Positions 33,206 to 42,689 are shown, counted from the first letter of the stretch. The stretch is DNA of 64,000 nucleotides from Bordetella parapertussis (GCA_945903445.1 CAMDNZ010000010.1:1-64000); one strand, 5' to 3'. The notes: a model not told the origin generated them from the letters alone. Numbers and translations: made by a program.

Positions 33206-33954
33206 AGGCATCTGATACCAGCAGCGACGCTCCGATGGTGCAAACGCTGGATATCTCGATGCTTGGCATGAACGACATCGTCTTCCGCCGGAAGGGCAGA
33301 CTCGTTCTCGATCATGTGTCGCTCGTCGTGCGGGCGGGTACCATCGTCGGATTGTTAGGTTCGAACGGTGCCGGAAAGACCACGCTGTTCGACATCGTCT
33401 GTGGCCTTCGTCAGCATGAGTCGGGGCGCGTGACGGGCCGGGCGCTACACGATCGTATCGCCTACCTCACCCAAGTAGTGACCATTCCCGATGCGCTCAA
33501 GTTGGGCGAAATGGCTCAGTTAGTCTATGGATTGTCGGGCGCGAGCGAAGTGCGCATGGCGACGGTGCTTGAAAGCGTTAGCCACAAGGTTGTCGATAAA
33601 TTTTGGATGTTATGGAAGCGACGTGCCAACAGCTGTAGCTATGGAGAGAAGCGATGGTTCGTCTTGATGATCATTCTGTCGCTGGACGCGGATCTCTATA
33701 TCTTGGATGAGCCTACCGCAGGCGTCGATCCAGAGTATCGCTTCTACATCTGGCAAGTTATTGCCAGCGTTCGGGATAATGGCCATTCAGTCATGTTCTC
33801 GACGCATGCCGTGAACGAAGTTGAACGACCATGCGATTGTTTTTATTTTCTCCACGATGGCGCTGCCCGTCGTTTCGACTCGACCACGCAGTTCATGGAA
33901 ATGGGCATGGCCAATACCTTGGAGCAAGCCTTTGTTAACTACGTATCCAACTAG
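33202..33954 (+). CDS. ABC exporter ATPase with degenerate signature motif
   Basis: A 250-residue ABC ATPase. It has Walker A GSNGAGKTT, Walker B LYILDEPTAGVDP and H-loop FSTHAVNE. The ABC signature, normally LSGGQ, reads CSYGEKRW, so the loop is strongly altered. The Q-loop region YLTQVVTIPD is present. I place the start at 33202 (GGAG at 33192-33195), giving ATGA overlap with the permease gene. Some exporter ATPases do carry non-canonical signatures, so it may be active. It is convergent with argD. Confidence 0.82.
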   Translation: MKASDTSSDAPMVQTLDISMLGMNDIVFRRKGRLVLDHVSLVVRAGTIVGLLGSNGAGKTTLFDIVCGLRQHESGRVTGRALHDRIAYLTQVVTIPDALKLGEMAQLVYGLSGASEVRMATVLESVSHKVVDKFWMLWKRRANSCSYGEKRWFVLMIILSLDADLYILDEPTAGVDPEYRFYIWQVIASVRDNGHSVMFSTHAVNEVERPCDCFYFLHDGAARRFDSTTQFMEMGMANTLEQAFVNYVSN

Positions 33955-34025
33955 CCCATTGGCGCTGGCGACTGAATAAAGAAACGTCACCTCGCTTTGA
34001 GAGCGAAGCGACGTGTGCGACCGCC

Positions 34026-35213
34026 TTAACGCAGTTTCGCGATAACGCCGTCGAGCAGTTCGAGCATCTGCGCGACTTCTGCTTCGGTGACGTTTAACGA
34101 AGGCATGAAGCGCAGCAGGTTGCTGCGCGGCGCGTTCAGCAGCATGCCTTCCGGTTCCAGCAGACGTGCGGCTTCGACAATGGCGGGGCCGTTGTCGCGA
34201 TCCATGACCAGTGCGCGCAACAAGCCCTGGCCGCGCTCGCCCTTCATGCCGTACTTGGCCGACAAGGCCAGCAGGCCCTGCGACAGTTGTTCGGCACGTG
34301 CATTGACCGATTCCATGAATCCGGGTGTCGTCAACGCATCGAAAATGGCCACGCCCACCGCCGTACACAGCGGGTTGCCGTTGTAGGTGCCGCCCTGGTC
34401 GCCATGCTGGAACACCGAAGCCTTCTCGGTCGCCAGCAGCGCGGCCAGCGGCACGCCGCCGCCAATGCCCTTACCCAGCGTCATGATGTCGGGCGAGATG
34501 CCCGAATGCTGATAGCTGAACAACTTGCCCGTGCGGCCCATGCCGGTCTGCACTTCGTCGACGATCAACAGCAGATTGTTGTCGTCGGCCAGCTTGCGCA
34601 AACCCTGCATGAATTCGACCGATGCCGGAATCACGCCGCCTTCGCCTTGAACCGGTTCGAGCATGATGGCGACGGTCTGGTCGTCGATCAATTTCTTCAC
34701 CGAGTCCAGATCGTTCAGTTCAGCCTTGGGGAAGCCGTCAACTTGCGGCGCGAACAGCTTGTCCCAGCCGGGCTTGCCCGAGGCCGACATGGTCGCCAGC
34801 GTGCGGCCATGAAAGCCGTGGTTCATGGTGATGATCTTGAACGCGCCCTTTCGGTGTTTCTGGCCCCACTTACGAGCCAGCTTGATTGCGCCTTCGTTGG
34901 CTTCGGCGCCGCTGTTGGCGAAGAAGACCTTGTCGAAACAGCTCGCGCCCACCAGGCGGGACGACAACGCGATCGACGGCTCGTTGTAGAACGCAGGCGA
35001 CGGGTTGAGCAGCTTGTCGCTTTGCTCGACGATGGCGCGGCGCATTTCAGGGGCGCTGTGACCGAGCGTGTTCACGGCCCAACCTTGCACGAAATCCAGG
35101 TATCGCTTGCCGTTATTGTCCGTCAGCCACGAACCCTCGCCTCGTACGAAGACGAGATCGGGGCGGGTGGTGATGTCCATAAGGGCATTGACGTTGTACT
35201 GATTGAATTCCAT
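34026..35213 (-). CDS. argD: Acetylornithine aminotransferase
   Basis: A 395-residue class III aminotransferase. SGAEANEGAIKLARKWG binds cofactor, the Schiff-base lysine is in DIMTLGKGIGGG (Lys248), and NHGFHGRTLATM and EPVQGEGG are family motifs. It converts N-acetylglutamate semialdehyde to N-acetylornithine in arginine synthesis, and can often act on succinyldiaminopimelate pathway intermediates. AGGA before the ATG at 35213 supports this start over longer frames. It is monocistronic. A related omega-amino acid aminotransferase is the main alternative. Confidence 0.82.
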   Translation of the reverse strand: MEFNQYNVNALMDITTRPDLVFVRGEGSWLTDNNGKRYLDFVQGWAVNTLGHSAPEMRRAIVEQSDKLLNPSPAFYNEPSIALSSRLVGASCFDKVFFANSGAEANEGAIKLARKWGQKHRKGAFKIITMNHGFHGRTLATMSASGKPGWDKLFAPQVDGFPKAELNDLDSVKKLIDDQTVAIMLEPVQGEGGVIPASVEFMQGLRKLADDNNLLLIVDEVQTGMGRTGKLFSYQHSGISPDIMTLGKGIGGGVPLAALLATEKASVFQHGDQGGTYNGNPLCTAVGVAIFDALTTPGFMESVNARAEQLSQGLLALSAKYGMKGERGQGLLRALVMDRDNGPAIVEAARLLEPEGMLLNAPRSNLLRFMPSLNVTEAEVAQMLELLDGVIAKLR

Positions 35214-35578
35214 GTGTGGTGTCCTGGTTACGAGCAAGGGTGTTGAGTCGTCAATATACCCAATGTTTACGCGATCTAGGGTTTCCGATAGGAGCGTGCA
35301 CGAGGCGCTTTCTCGGTGCATGGCGAGCTTAGGAACATGTGCCCTTCGGCCGGCGAAAAATCGCTTTTTCCCCTATGACAGCAGCATGACAAGCAGGCTT
35401 CGATTCGTCCCCATCATGAGACCCATACGCAAAGCGTATCGATAGCGCATAACAAATTGGTATGGAAAAGCGGTATTTTGGTATTTGACCGGTATGGAGC
35501 GCGACTTTCAGAATGGGCTTCGCATTTGGCCCGAGTCTGTCCTCGTGACCGTTCGTTTACCCAAGGGGAATCACAATC
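35214..35578. other. Divergent control region between argD and the ABC/dehydrogenase operon
   Basis: No gene is seen in these 365 bases. They must contain the argD promoter (minus) and the promoter of the operon starting at 35579 (plus). The only clear pattern is the GGTAT series listed separately. Confidence 0.5.
35459..35495 (+). promoter_or_regulatory. Four direct GGTAT repeats
   Basis: GGTAT occurs at 35459, 35472, 35480 and 35491, all on the same strand, 85-120 bases before the solute-binding protein start. Clustered half-sites of this kind suggest a regulator array. The LysR protein at the end of the operon (42690) is the obvious candidate. Binding is inferred. Confidence 0.4.
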
Positions 35579-36616
35579 ATGAAGGTACGTCTGAACGCTG
35601 TCTCCGCCGCTTTGGCGGCTGTCTGTTGCCTCGCTTCCGTTTCTGCTTCGGCGCAAACGCTGTATGTGGCCGCCAATGGCGGTTCGACCGAGCGCTTGAT
35701 GAAGGAAAAACTGTTCCCGGCATTCGAGGCCGAGAATCCCGGCGCGAAGCTGGTGCAGGTCACTGGCACCTCGACCGAAACGCTGGCCAAGCTACAAGCG
35801 CAACGCAACAAGCCCGAGATCGGCGTGGCCGTGATCGACGACGGTCCCATGTGGCAGGCCCTGCAACTGGGCTTCTGCGATCCCATCAAGGCCGATACCT
35901 TCGAGGGTCTGTACCCGATGGCCAATATCGACGGCAAAGCTGTCGGCGTGGGCCTGGTCTCCAGCGTGCTGGCCTACAATACCGAAGCGTTCAAGACAAT
36001 GGGCCTGCCCGCGCCCACTTCCTGGGAAGCGCTGACCGATCCGAAATTCAAGCAAAAGGTCGTCGTCCCCTCCATCACCAATACGTATGGCTTGCATGCA
36101 TTGGTGGTGTTCGCCAAGCTGCGCGGCGGCAGCGAAAAGAACATCGAGCCGGGCTTCAAAGCCATGATCGACGAAGTGGGGCCTAACGTCGTGGCGTGGG
36201 AGCCGGCGCCGGGCAAGCTGTCGGAGATGTTCCAGAACGGCAGCACCATTTTGGCCGTGCATGGCAGCGGTCGCGTCCAGGCACTGAAGAACACCGGCTT
36301 CCCGGTCGAAGCGGTGTATCCGAAGGAAGGCGCTGTGGCATTGCAGGTGGCGGCTTGCCCGGTGGCCAAAAGCCCGCAACCTGAGCTGGCGCAGAAATTC
36401 CTGAAGTTCATGGTGCGCCCGGAGAACCAGCAACTGCTGGCGGCCAGCGAGGGTTGGGGGCCGACCAATAAGTCGACCAAGCTGCCCGACGACGTGGCCA
36501 AGCGTGTCGCGTATGGCGAAGAGGCGGTCAACAAGATGATCGTGCTGGACTGGACGACGATCAACGAGAAGCGCGGCGAGTGGACCACCCGTTGGAACCG
36601 TACCGTCGAACGCTGA
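35579..36616 (+). CDS. Periplasmic solute-binding protein, PotD/spermidine-type
   Basis: A 345-residue receptor. A signal peptide ends near ASA-QT (residues 25-26). The mature part has the family 1/PotD-like layout (YVAANGGSTERLMKEKLFPAFEAENPGAK; LAYNTEAFKTMGLPAPTSWEAL). It delivers substrate to the permeases encoded downstream. The dehydrogenase genes in the same operon suggest the ligand is an N-substituted amino acid such as an opine or betaine (inference), although polyamine is the default family call. Confidence 0.9.
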   Translation: MKVRLNAVSAALAAVCCLASVSASAQTLYVAANGGSTERLMKEKLFPAFEAENPGAKLVQVTGTSTETLAKLQAQRNKPEIGVAVIDDGPMWQALQLGFCDPIKADTFEGLYPMANIDGKAVGVGLVSSVLAYNTEAFKTMGLPAPTSWEALTDPKFKQKVVVPSITNTYGLHALVVFAKLRGGSEKNIEPGFKAMIDEVGPNVVAWEPAPGKLSEMFQNGSTILAVHGSGRVQALKNTGFPVEAVYPKEGAVALQVAACPVAKSPQPELAQKFLKFMVRPENQQLLAASEGWGPTNKSTKLPDDVAKRVAYGEEAVNKMIVLDWTTINEKRGEWTTRWNRTVER

Positions 36617-36682
36617 TCTTTTCGAACGCTTGAACGATTGGCGCGCGCGGCCATCGAGGCTGCGCGCGCGTCTGGAACCGCC

Positions 36683-37750
36683 ATGACCTATTTGACCCTT
36701 GATGGATTGAACAAGCGCTACGGCGACATAAATGTCGTCGAAGACGTGAGCCTGCAAGTCGAACAAGGCGAATTCGTTTCGCTGCTGGGCCCCTCGGGCT
36801 GCGGCAAGACGACCACGCTTCAGATGATTGCCGGCTTTGCCGAGCCGACGCGCGGGCGCATCGTATTGGAGGGCCGCGATATCACTTCGCAGCGGCCCGA
36901 AAAGCGTGGCATGGGTATTGTGTTCCAGAGCTATGCATTGTTCCCTCACATGACGGTGAATGACAACGTCGGCTTCGGTTTGGAAATGCAGGGCATGGGT
37001 GCTGCCGACCGCAAGCGACGCATCAACGAGTCGCTCGAACTGGTGCGCCTGGGTGGGCTGGGCGAACGTTATCCGCGCAATCTTTCCGGAGGTCAGCGCC
37101 AACGCGTGGCGATCGCCCGCGCACTGGCTATCCGCCCCAAAGTGCTGCTGTTAGACGAGCCGATGTCCAACCTGGATGCCAAGCTGCGCGAAGAGATGCA
37201 CGTCGAGTTACGCGGCATTCAAAAATCGCTGGGTATCACCACCATCCTGGTGACGCACGATCAGGTCGAAGCCATGACCATGAGCGATCGGATTGCAGTG
37301 ATGTATGGCGGCAAGCTGGTGCAGGTGTCCACCCCCTTCGAAGCCTACGAGAAGCCGGAGTCGGCGTTTGCGTCGGGCTTCCTGGGCAAGACCAACCGCA
37401 TTGACGCACGAGTCGTTCAACGTCACGACCGCTGTTGCGACGTGCGTGCCGGGGCCTTGGCCTTGCAAGTGCAGCATGAGGATCGCCCCTGTCCGGACGC
37501 CGTGCAGCTGTACGTGCGTCCTGAAAAAATTCGCTTGGTGCCGGCCAATGAAGCCCGTATCACCGGCACGGTATTGACCCGCATGTTCTTGGGTTCGCAC
37601 TGGGCCTTGGAGGTCGATAGCGCCTTGGGGCCCTTGCGCATCAGTGTGCCCAACGTCGGCGTGGCACCGGCTGCCGAAGGCTTGCCGGTGTATCTGGGCT
37701 GGCAAGACGACGACGTTCGTATGCTGGCGGCCGAGGCCAATCATGGCTAG
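36683..37750 (+). CDS. ABC importer ATPase, PotA-type
   Basis: A 355-residue ATPase. It has Walker A GPSGCGKTT, signature LSGGQRQRVAIARAL, Walker B VLLLDEPMSNLD and a C-terminal TOBE domain (about 270-350, VRPEKIRLVPANEARI). It energises the importer made with the flanking receptor and permeases. I start at ATG 36683 because MTYLTLDGLNKRYGDI is the usual beginning; the frame is open upstream to 36638. It overlaps the next gene by 8 bases. Confidence 0.93.
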   Translation: MTYLTLDGLNKRYGDINVVEDVSLQVEQGEFVSLLGPSGCGKTTTLQMIAGFAEPTRGRIVLEGRDITSQRPEKRGMGIVFQSYALFPHMTVNDNVGFGLEMQGMGAADRKRRINESLELVRLGGLGERYPRNLSGGQRQRVAIARALAIRPKVLLLDEPMSNLDAKLREEMHVELRGIQKSLGITTILVTHDQVEAMTMSDRIAVMYGGKLVQVSTPFEAYEKPESAFASGFLGKTNRIDARVVQRHDRCCDVRAGALALQVQHEDRPCPDAVQLYVRPEKIRLVPANEARITGTVLTRMFLGSHWALEVDSALGPLRISVPNVGVAPAAEGLPVYLGWQDDDVRMLAAEANHG

Positions 37751-38642
37751 CGCAACCGCCCAAGTGCTGCCGAACGCCGCGCGCGCCCGGCTCAATCCCA
37801 TGCCGTGGTTGTTGTCGGCCCCCGCGCTCTTGCTGTTCGTGGGCTTGTTGTTAGTGCCCTTGGGCCTGACCGCGGTGCTGTCGTTCTCGGTGTACGACCC
37901 GACGCTGGGCGTTGGTGCAGGCTACACCTTCGGCAATTATCTGGAAGTGCTGTCCGACGATTACTACCACGAGATATTCCTGCGGACATTCTGGATGTCC
38001 TTGGCGGTGACGGCGCTGTCGGTGGCACTGGGTGTGCCCGAAGCCATCATCCTGTCGCGCATGCGCAGCCCGTGGCGGGCCATTTTTTTGATGGTGATTC
38101 TGGCCCCTTTGCTGATATCGGTGGTGGTTCGAACTTTGGGCTGGGCCATTCTGATGGGCAACGAAGGCTTGATCAACACCGCGCTGCGGGCCATCGGCCT
38201 GATCGATAGTCCTCTGCGCATGTTGTACACGATGGGTGGCGTGACCATCGCGCTGACCCACGTGTTGATTCCCTTCATGATCATTTCGATCTGGGCATCC
38301 TTGCAGAAGTTGGACGACTCGGTGGAAAACGCAGGGCTGTCGCTGGGCGCATCGCGTGGCACTGTGCTGCGCCGTGTAGTGCTGCCGCAGATCATGCCGG
38401 GCATTCTGTCGGGCGGCATCATCGTGTTCGCATTGGCCGCCTCGGCCTTCGCCACGCCGGCCATCCTAGGCGGGCGACGCCTGAAGGTGGTGGCCACCGC
38501 CGCGTACGATGAATTCACCGGCACGCTGAACTGGCCGCTGGGTGCTGCCATCGCCGTCCTGTTATTGATCGGCATGCTTGCCGTCATCCTGGGTAGCAAT
38601 CGATTGATCGAACGGCGCTATGCGCAAGTGTTCGAGAGCTAG
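37743..38642 (+). CDS. ABC importer permease, PotB/PotH-type
   Basis: A 299-residue inner-membrane protein with six hydrophobic segments and an EAA loop (ENAGLSLGASRGTVLRRVVLP, about 189-209). The ATG at 37743, overlapping the ATPase stop, is preferred to an upstream frame with no membrane features. It forms half of the translocation channel. Confidence 0.92.
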   Translation: MASATAQVLPNAARARLNPMPWLLSAPALLLFVGLLLVPLGLTAVLSFSVYDPTLGVGAGYTFGNYLEVLSDDYYHEIFLRTFWMSLAVTALSVALGVPEAIILSRMRSPWRAIFLMVILAPLLISVVVRTLGWAILMGNEGLINTALRAIGLIDSPLRMLYTMGGVTIALTHVLIPFMIISIWASLQKLDDSVENAGLSLGASRGTVLRRVVLPQIMPGILSGGIIVFALAASAFATPAILGGRRLKVVATAAYDEFTGTLNWPLGAAIAVLLLIGMLAVILGSNRLIERRYAQVFES

Positions 38643-38651
38643 GAGCGCGTC

Positions 38652-39446
38652 ATGCAAAAGAATGGTTGGCTGGGCCTGACGTTTCACACATTGTTCATTC
38701 TGTTCATCCTTGCGCCCCTGGTGGTCGTGGTGGCCGTGTCGTTCACGCCCGAGGGATTTATCTCGCTGCCGGTGAACGGGCTGTCCTGGCGGTGGTTCGA
38801 GGCGATCCTGGATCAAAGCCAGTTCATCGACGCCTTCGTGATGTCGGCATGGCTGGCGCTGGTTTCTGCGTCGGTGTCAGTGGCGCTGGCAGTGCCTGCC
38901 GCATTGGCACTGGCCCGTTATCGCTTCCCCGGTCGGGGCATGTTGACGGCGTTCTTCTTGTCGCCGCTGATGATTCCCCACGTCGTCATGGGCATCGCGT
39001 TTCTGCGCTTCTTCAACATGGCGGGCATGTCGGGATCGTTCGGCTGGCTGTCGATGTCGCACGTCATTATCGTGTTTCCGTATGCCTTGCGCCTGACCCT
39101 GGCCTCGGTCATAGGGCTGAACCGCGATGCCGAGTTGGCGGCGATGTCGCTGGGCGCCGGGCCGGCAACGGTCTTTCGCCGCATCGTGCTGCCCCTGATC
39201 GTGCCGGGCGTGGCGGGCGGTTGGATGCTGGCTTTTATTCAGAGTTTCGACGAAGTGACCATGACCGTGTTCGTGGCGACACCGGGCACCACCACGCTGC
39301 CGGTCGCCATGTATAGCTACATTTCGCAGAGTATCGACCCGCTGGTCGCATCGGTCTCGACCGTGTTGATCGTGGTGACGGTAGCGGTCATGCTGCTGAT
39401 GGACCGCCTGGTCGGGCTGGACCGCGTGTTGGTTGGGAAGGGCTGA
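38652..39446 (+). CDS. ABC importer permease, PotC/PotI-type
   Basis: A 264-residue permease and partner of the preceding gene. It has six hydrophobic segments and an EAA loop (ELAAMSLGAGPATVFRRIVLP, about 161-181). It begins nine bases after the other permease. The combination of this and the PotB-like protein is the usual two-permease PotABCD plan. Confidence 0.92.
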   Translation: MQKNGWLGLTFHTLFILFILAPLVVVVAVSFTPEGFISLPVNGLSWRWFEAILDQSQFIDAFVMSAWLALVSASVSVALAVPAALALARYRFPGRGMLTAFFLSPLMIPHVVMGIAFLRFFNMAGMSGSFGWLSMSHVIIVFPYALRLTLASVIGLNRDAELAAMSLGAGPATVFRRIVLPLIVPGVAGGWMLAFIQSFDEVTMTVFVATPGTTTLPVAMYSYISQSIDPLVASVSTVLIVVTVAVMLLMDRLVGLDRVLVGKG

Positions 39447-39451
39447 AGCTC

Positions 39452-40582
39452 ATGCATCATACGAGTGACATCATCGTTATTGGCGCCGGACTGGTTGGTT
39501 CGGCCTGTAGTTATGGCCTGTTGCGCCAGGGCCTGAAAGTGGCCCTGCTGGACGAGGGCGATATCGCCCATCGCGCCTCCCGCGGTAATTTCGGTTTGGT
39601 GTGGGTGCAGGGCAAAGGCTTCGGTTTGGCCGACTATGCCCGCTGGTCGCTGGGATCATCCGAACGCTGGCCCGGACTGCGCGACACCTTGCGAGACGAG
39701 ACTGGCGTGGATGTCGTGCTTCAACAGCCCGGCGGGTTTCATTTCTGTTTGACCGAAGCCGAGTTCGTCGAGCGCGAGACTCGCCTGAAGTGGTTGCAGG
39801 ACGAGGTCGGATCGCACTACCGGTACGAGATGCTGCCTCAAGCCTCCTTGCGCGACCGGTTGCCCGGCGTTGGGCCAGACGTCTATGGCGCCAGTTATTC
39901 GCCCATGGACGGACACGTCAATCCGCTGAAGCTGTTTCATGCCTTGCATAGCGCCTGTGACAAGCGGGGCGCGGCCTACCGCGTCGAGCGTCGAGTGCAA
40001 GACATCGCATTCGCCAATGGTGTCTATACCGTCAAGAGCGGCGGTGACACGTGGCAGGCGCCGCGTCTGTTGCTCACTGCCGGTTTGGGCAACCCGGCGC
40101 TGGCGGCCCAGGTAGGCTTGCATGCGCCCGTCAAACCCAATCAGGGCCAGGTGCTGGTGGGCGAGCGGGTGCAGCCGTTCTTGAAGAACCCGACCATTTT
40201 CGTGCGGCAGACCGACGAAGGCACGATTCAGATCGGCGATTCCCTGGAAGACATGGGGTTCGACGACACCACTCGAACGGAAGTATTGGCGCGCATCGCA
40301 CAACGCGCGCTGGTGTGCTTCCCGCAGCTGGCTGGTTTGAATCTGGTGCGTAGCTGGGCCGCACTGCGGGTCATGTCGCCGGACGGCTATCCCATTTATC
40401 AGGCGTCTGAGACACACCCCGGAGCATTCGTGGCCACCTGTCATAGCGGCGTGACCTTGGCGGCTGCCCACGTCGAGCGCCTCGCCCCGTGGATTGCGGG
40501 CGGCGATAAGCCGGAGGGCATTGATGTCTTTTCCGGCGACCGTTTTCTGGACCCCACTAAAGAGTTCCACCATGGCCACTGA
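39452..40582 (+). CDS. FAD-dependent amine dehydrogenase, DAO-type (beta) subunit
   Basis: A 376-residue DAO-family flavoprotein. The dinucleotide-binding fold is DIIVIGAGLVGSACSYGLLR. ASRGNFGLVWVQGKGFGLADYAR and RSWAALRVMSPDGYPI are typical of the D-hydroxyproline/opine dehydrogenase catalytic subunit. It probably oxidises an imported secondary amine or D-amino acid to an imine. It starts five bases after the permease gene and overlaps the Fe-S subunit gene by 11 bases. Confidence 0.88.
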   Translation: MHHTSDIIVIGAGLVGSACSYGLLRQGLKVALLDEGDIAHRASRGNFGLVWVQGKGFGLADYARWSLGSSERWPGLRDTLRDETGVDVVLQQPGGFHFCLTEAEFVERETRLKWLQDEVGSHYRYEMLPQASLRDRLPGVGPDVYGASYSPMDGHVNPLKLFHALHSACDKRGAAYRVERRVQDIAFANGVYTVKSGGDTWQAPRLLLTAGLGNPALAAQVGLHAPVKPNQGQVLVGERVQPFLKNPTIFVRQTDEGTIQIGDSLEDMGFDDTTRTEVLARIAQRALVCFPQLAGLNLVRSWAALRVMSPDGYPIYQASETHPGAFVATCHSGVTLAAAHVERLAPWIAGGDKPEGIDVFSGDRFLDPTKEFHHGH

Positions 40583-40904
40583 GTTATTCACTGTTTTGCC
40601 GGAAGCGGCTGCCACGCGCTCTGTACGGATTACGTTCAACGGCGTATCGAAGTCGGTCGCCCCGGGCCTGACCGTGGCGGCCGCCTTGCTGGGTCAAGGC
40701 GAGTCGCGTTTGCGTGCGTCTCCTGTCAGCGGCCAGTCGCGTGCGCCCTATTGCATGATGGGGGTGTGTTTCGAATGTTTGGTGGAGATCGATGGCGTGC
40801 CCAATCGTCAGAGCTGTTTGATTCCCGTTCGTGAGGGGATGGCGGTGTGTAGTCAGGAAGGCCGCGCCCAGCTGGATCGCGAAGAGGTGGCACGCCATGA
40901 GTGA
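40572..40904 (+). CDS. Small [2Fe-2S] subunit of the amine dehydrogenase
   Basis: A 110-residue protein with a plant-ferredoxin-like cysteine pattern: Cys in APYCMMGVCFECLVEIDG (C-x4-C-x2-C) and a fourth Cys in NRQSCL. It relays electrons between the flavin subunits. Its overlaps with both neighbours (11 and 8 bases) indicate a fixed subunit ratio. The start MATELF is at 40572; upstream codons belong to the dehydrogenase frame. Confidence 0.9.
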   Translation: MATELFTVLPEAAATRSVRITFNGVSKSVAPGLTVAAALLGQGESRLRASPVSGQSRAPYCMMGVCFECLVEIDGVPNRQSCLIPVREGMAVCSQEGRAQLDREEVARHE

Positions 40905-42309
40905 AATCGTCGATATCGTGGTGATCGGTGCCGGTCCGGCAGGCATGGCCGCAGCCACCGCTGCCGCGAAACGAGGGGCCAGTGTCGTGTTGCTGGACGA
41001 GCAGGCTGCGCCGGGCGGGCAGATCTGGCGCAGCATTCTGCAAGCGCAGCCGGGGCGTCTGGAGCGGCTGGGGCCGGACTATGCTGCAGGACGCGCGCAT
41101 GCCGAGCGTTTTCAACGCAGCGGTGCCCGGCACATCACGCGTGCGGCCGTCTGGCAAGTAACCCGCGATGGCGTCGTCAACTATCTGGAGAGCGGCGTCT
41201 CCCAATCCATTCAGGGCCGCCGTGTGGTGTTGTGCAGCGGCGCGATGGAGCGTCCATTTCCGATTCCCGGCTGGAACCTGCCAGGCGTAATGACGGGCGG
41301 TGCAGCGCAGATTTTGTTGAAGAGCGCCGATACGGTGCCCGCCGCGGCCGCCGTGTTGGCCGGCTGTGGACCTTTGCTGTATTTGCTGGCGTGGCAGTAC
41401 GTTCGTGCCGGACAACCCATAGCCGCCATCGTCGATACCACCACGTCGGACGATTACCGCCGCGCCTTGCCGCATCTGCCGGCGGCGCTGGCCGCTTGGC
41501 CCTACCTGAAAAAGGGTCTGGGTTTGATTAACGCCATCAAACGCGCTGGAGTGCCGTTCTACAAAGGGGCCTCAAACCTGGCGATCGAGGGCGAAGACGC
41601 CGCGCGTGCGCTGACCTTCACCAGTGGCGGACGTCAGCACCGTATCGAGACCCCGCTCGTCTTGCTGCATCAGGGTGTGGTGCCGAATACGCAATTCACC
41701 TGGGCCTTGCGCGCCAAGCACACCTGGGACACCGTGCAATTATGCTGGAAGCCCGATGCCGATGCCGATGGTCGTTTGCACGACCTGCCGCAGATTCTGA
41801 TCGCCGGTGACGGTCGCGGCATTGGCGGCGCAACCGTCGCTTATCTTCAGGGCGAGCTGGCAGGTCTGGCGGCGCTGATGGATTTGAACCTGTTGGCCAC
41901 GACCGAGGGCGAACGTCGGGCGGCATCCCTGCGTACCGAGATCGCCAAACAGTTGCGCATTCGGCCTTTCCTGGATGCCTTGTATCGTCCGAAAGAAGCG
42001 AACCGTGTGCCGGTGCAGGACGACGTGTTGGTGTGCCGCTGCGAGGAAGTGACCGCAGGGGCCATTCGCAGCTATGTAGCCATCGGCTGTGCCGGGCCGA
42101 ACCAGACGAAGTCTTTTGGACGCTGCGGTATGGGCCCGTGCCAGGGGCGAATGTGTGGCCTGACCGTGACCGAACTGATTGCCCAGACGCGTGGCGTATC
42201 GCCCGCAGAGGTGGGCTACTATCGAATCCGACCGCCCATCAAGCCGATTACTTTGGCTGAATTGGCGGCCACGCGCGACGATTTTTCAACTGCTACACCA
42301 GGAGCTTGA
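40897..42309 (+). CDS. FAD/[2Fe-2S] oxidoreductase (alpha) subunit of the amine dehydrogenase
   Basis: A 470-residue protein. It has a pyridine-nucleotide-disulfide-type fold (IVVIGAGPAGMAAATAAAK; LAGCGPLLYLLAWQYVRAG) plus a C-terminal BFD-like iron-sulfur domain with cysteines in VCRCEEVTAGAI and RCGMGPCQGRMCG. This architecture marks the alpha subunit of D-hydroxyproline dehydrogenase and of opine (octopine/nopaline) oxidases. The ATG at 40897 is chosen; the frame is open upstream. It overlaps the Fe-S subunit by 8 bases. Substrate unproven. Confidence 0.88.
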   Translation: MSEIVDIVVIGAGPAGMAAATAAAKRGASVVLLDEQAAPGGQIWRSILQAQPGRLERLGPDYAAGRAHAERFQRSGARHITRAAVWQVTRDGVVNYLESGVSQSIQGRRVVLCSGAMERPFPIPGWNLPGVMTGGAAQILLKSADTVPAAAAVLAGCGPLLYLLAWQYVRAGQPIAAIVDTTTSDDYRRALPHLPAALAAWPYLKKGLGLINAIKRAGVPFYKGASNLAIEGEDAARALTFTSGGRQHRIETPLVLLHQGVVPNTQFTWALRAKHTWDTVQLCWKPDADADGRLHDLPQILIAGDGRGIGGATVAYLQGELAGLAALMDLNLLATTEGERRAASLRTEIAKQLRIRPFLDALYRPKEANRVPVQDDVLVCRCEEVTAGAIRSYVAIGCAGPNQTKSFGRCGMGPCQGRMCGLTVTELIAQTRGVSPAEVGYYRIRPPIKPITLAELAATRDDFSTATPGA

Positions 42310-42311
42310 CC

Positions 42312-42668
42312 ATGACCGACATTACCCGCATCGAATCCAATGCCCGCATGAGCCGTGTGGTCGTGACCGACGGTATCGTGTATGTGGGCGGATTGACCGC
42401 TGGCGATGCCTCGCAAGACATCAAGGGCCAGACGGCTCAGGTGCTGGAAAAAATCGAACACTATCTGGGTCTGGGCGGCAGCGACAAGTCGCGCATGATC
42501 TCGGCGCAGATCTGGCTGAAAGACATTGAACGCGACTTCGCTGGCATGAACGAAGTGTGGGACAAGTGGCTGGATGCCGGCACGCAGCCCGTGCGCGCCA
42601 CCGGCGAATCGAAGCTGGCTCGCAACGATCTGCTGGTCGAGATCATCGTCACGGCCAAGGCCAACTAA
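42312..42668 (+). CDS. RidA-family enamine/imine deaminase
   Basis: A 118-residue YjgF/RidA-type protein (VVVTDGIVYVGGLTAGDAS; LDAGTQPVRATGESKLARND). These trimers hydrolyse reactive imines to oxo acids and ammonia. Downstream of an amine dehydrogenase this is a natural next step. The arginine in PVRATGES matches the residue RidA proteins use for the substrate carboxylate. AGGAG (42300-42304) sets the ATG at 42312; an in-frame TTG two codons earlier is less likely. Confidence 0.93.
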   Translation: MTDITRIESNARMSRVVVTDGIVYVGGLTAGDASQDIKGQTAQVLEKIEHYLGLGGSDKSRMISAQIWLKDIERDFAGMNEVWDKWLDAGTQPVRATGESKLARNDLLVEIIVTAKAN

Positions 42669-42689
42669 GCTGGCCTTTCTGGGGCTGAC

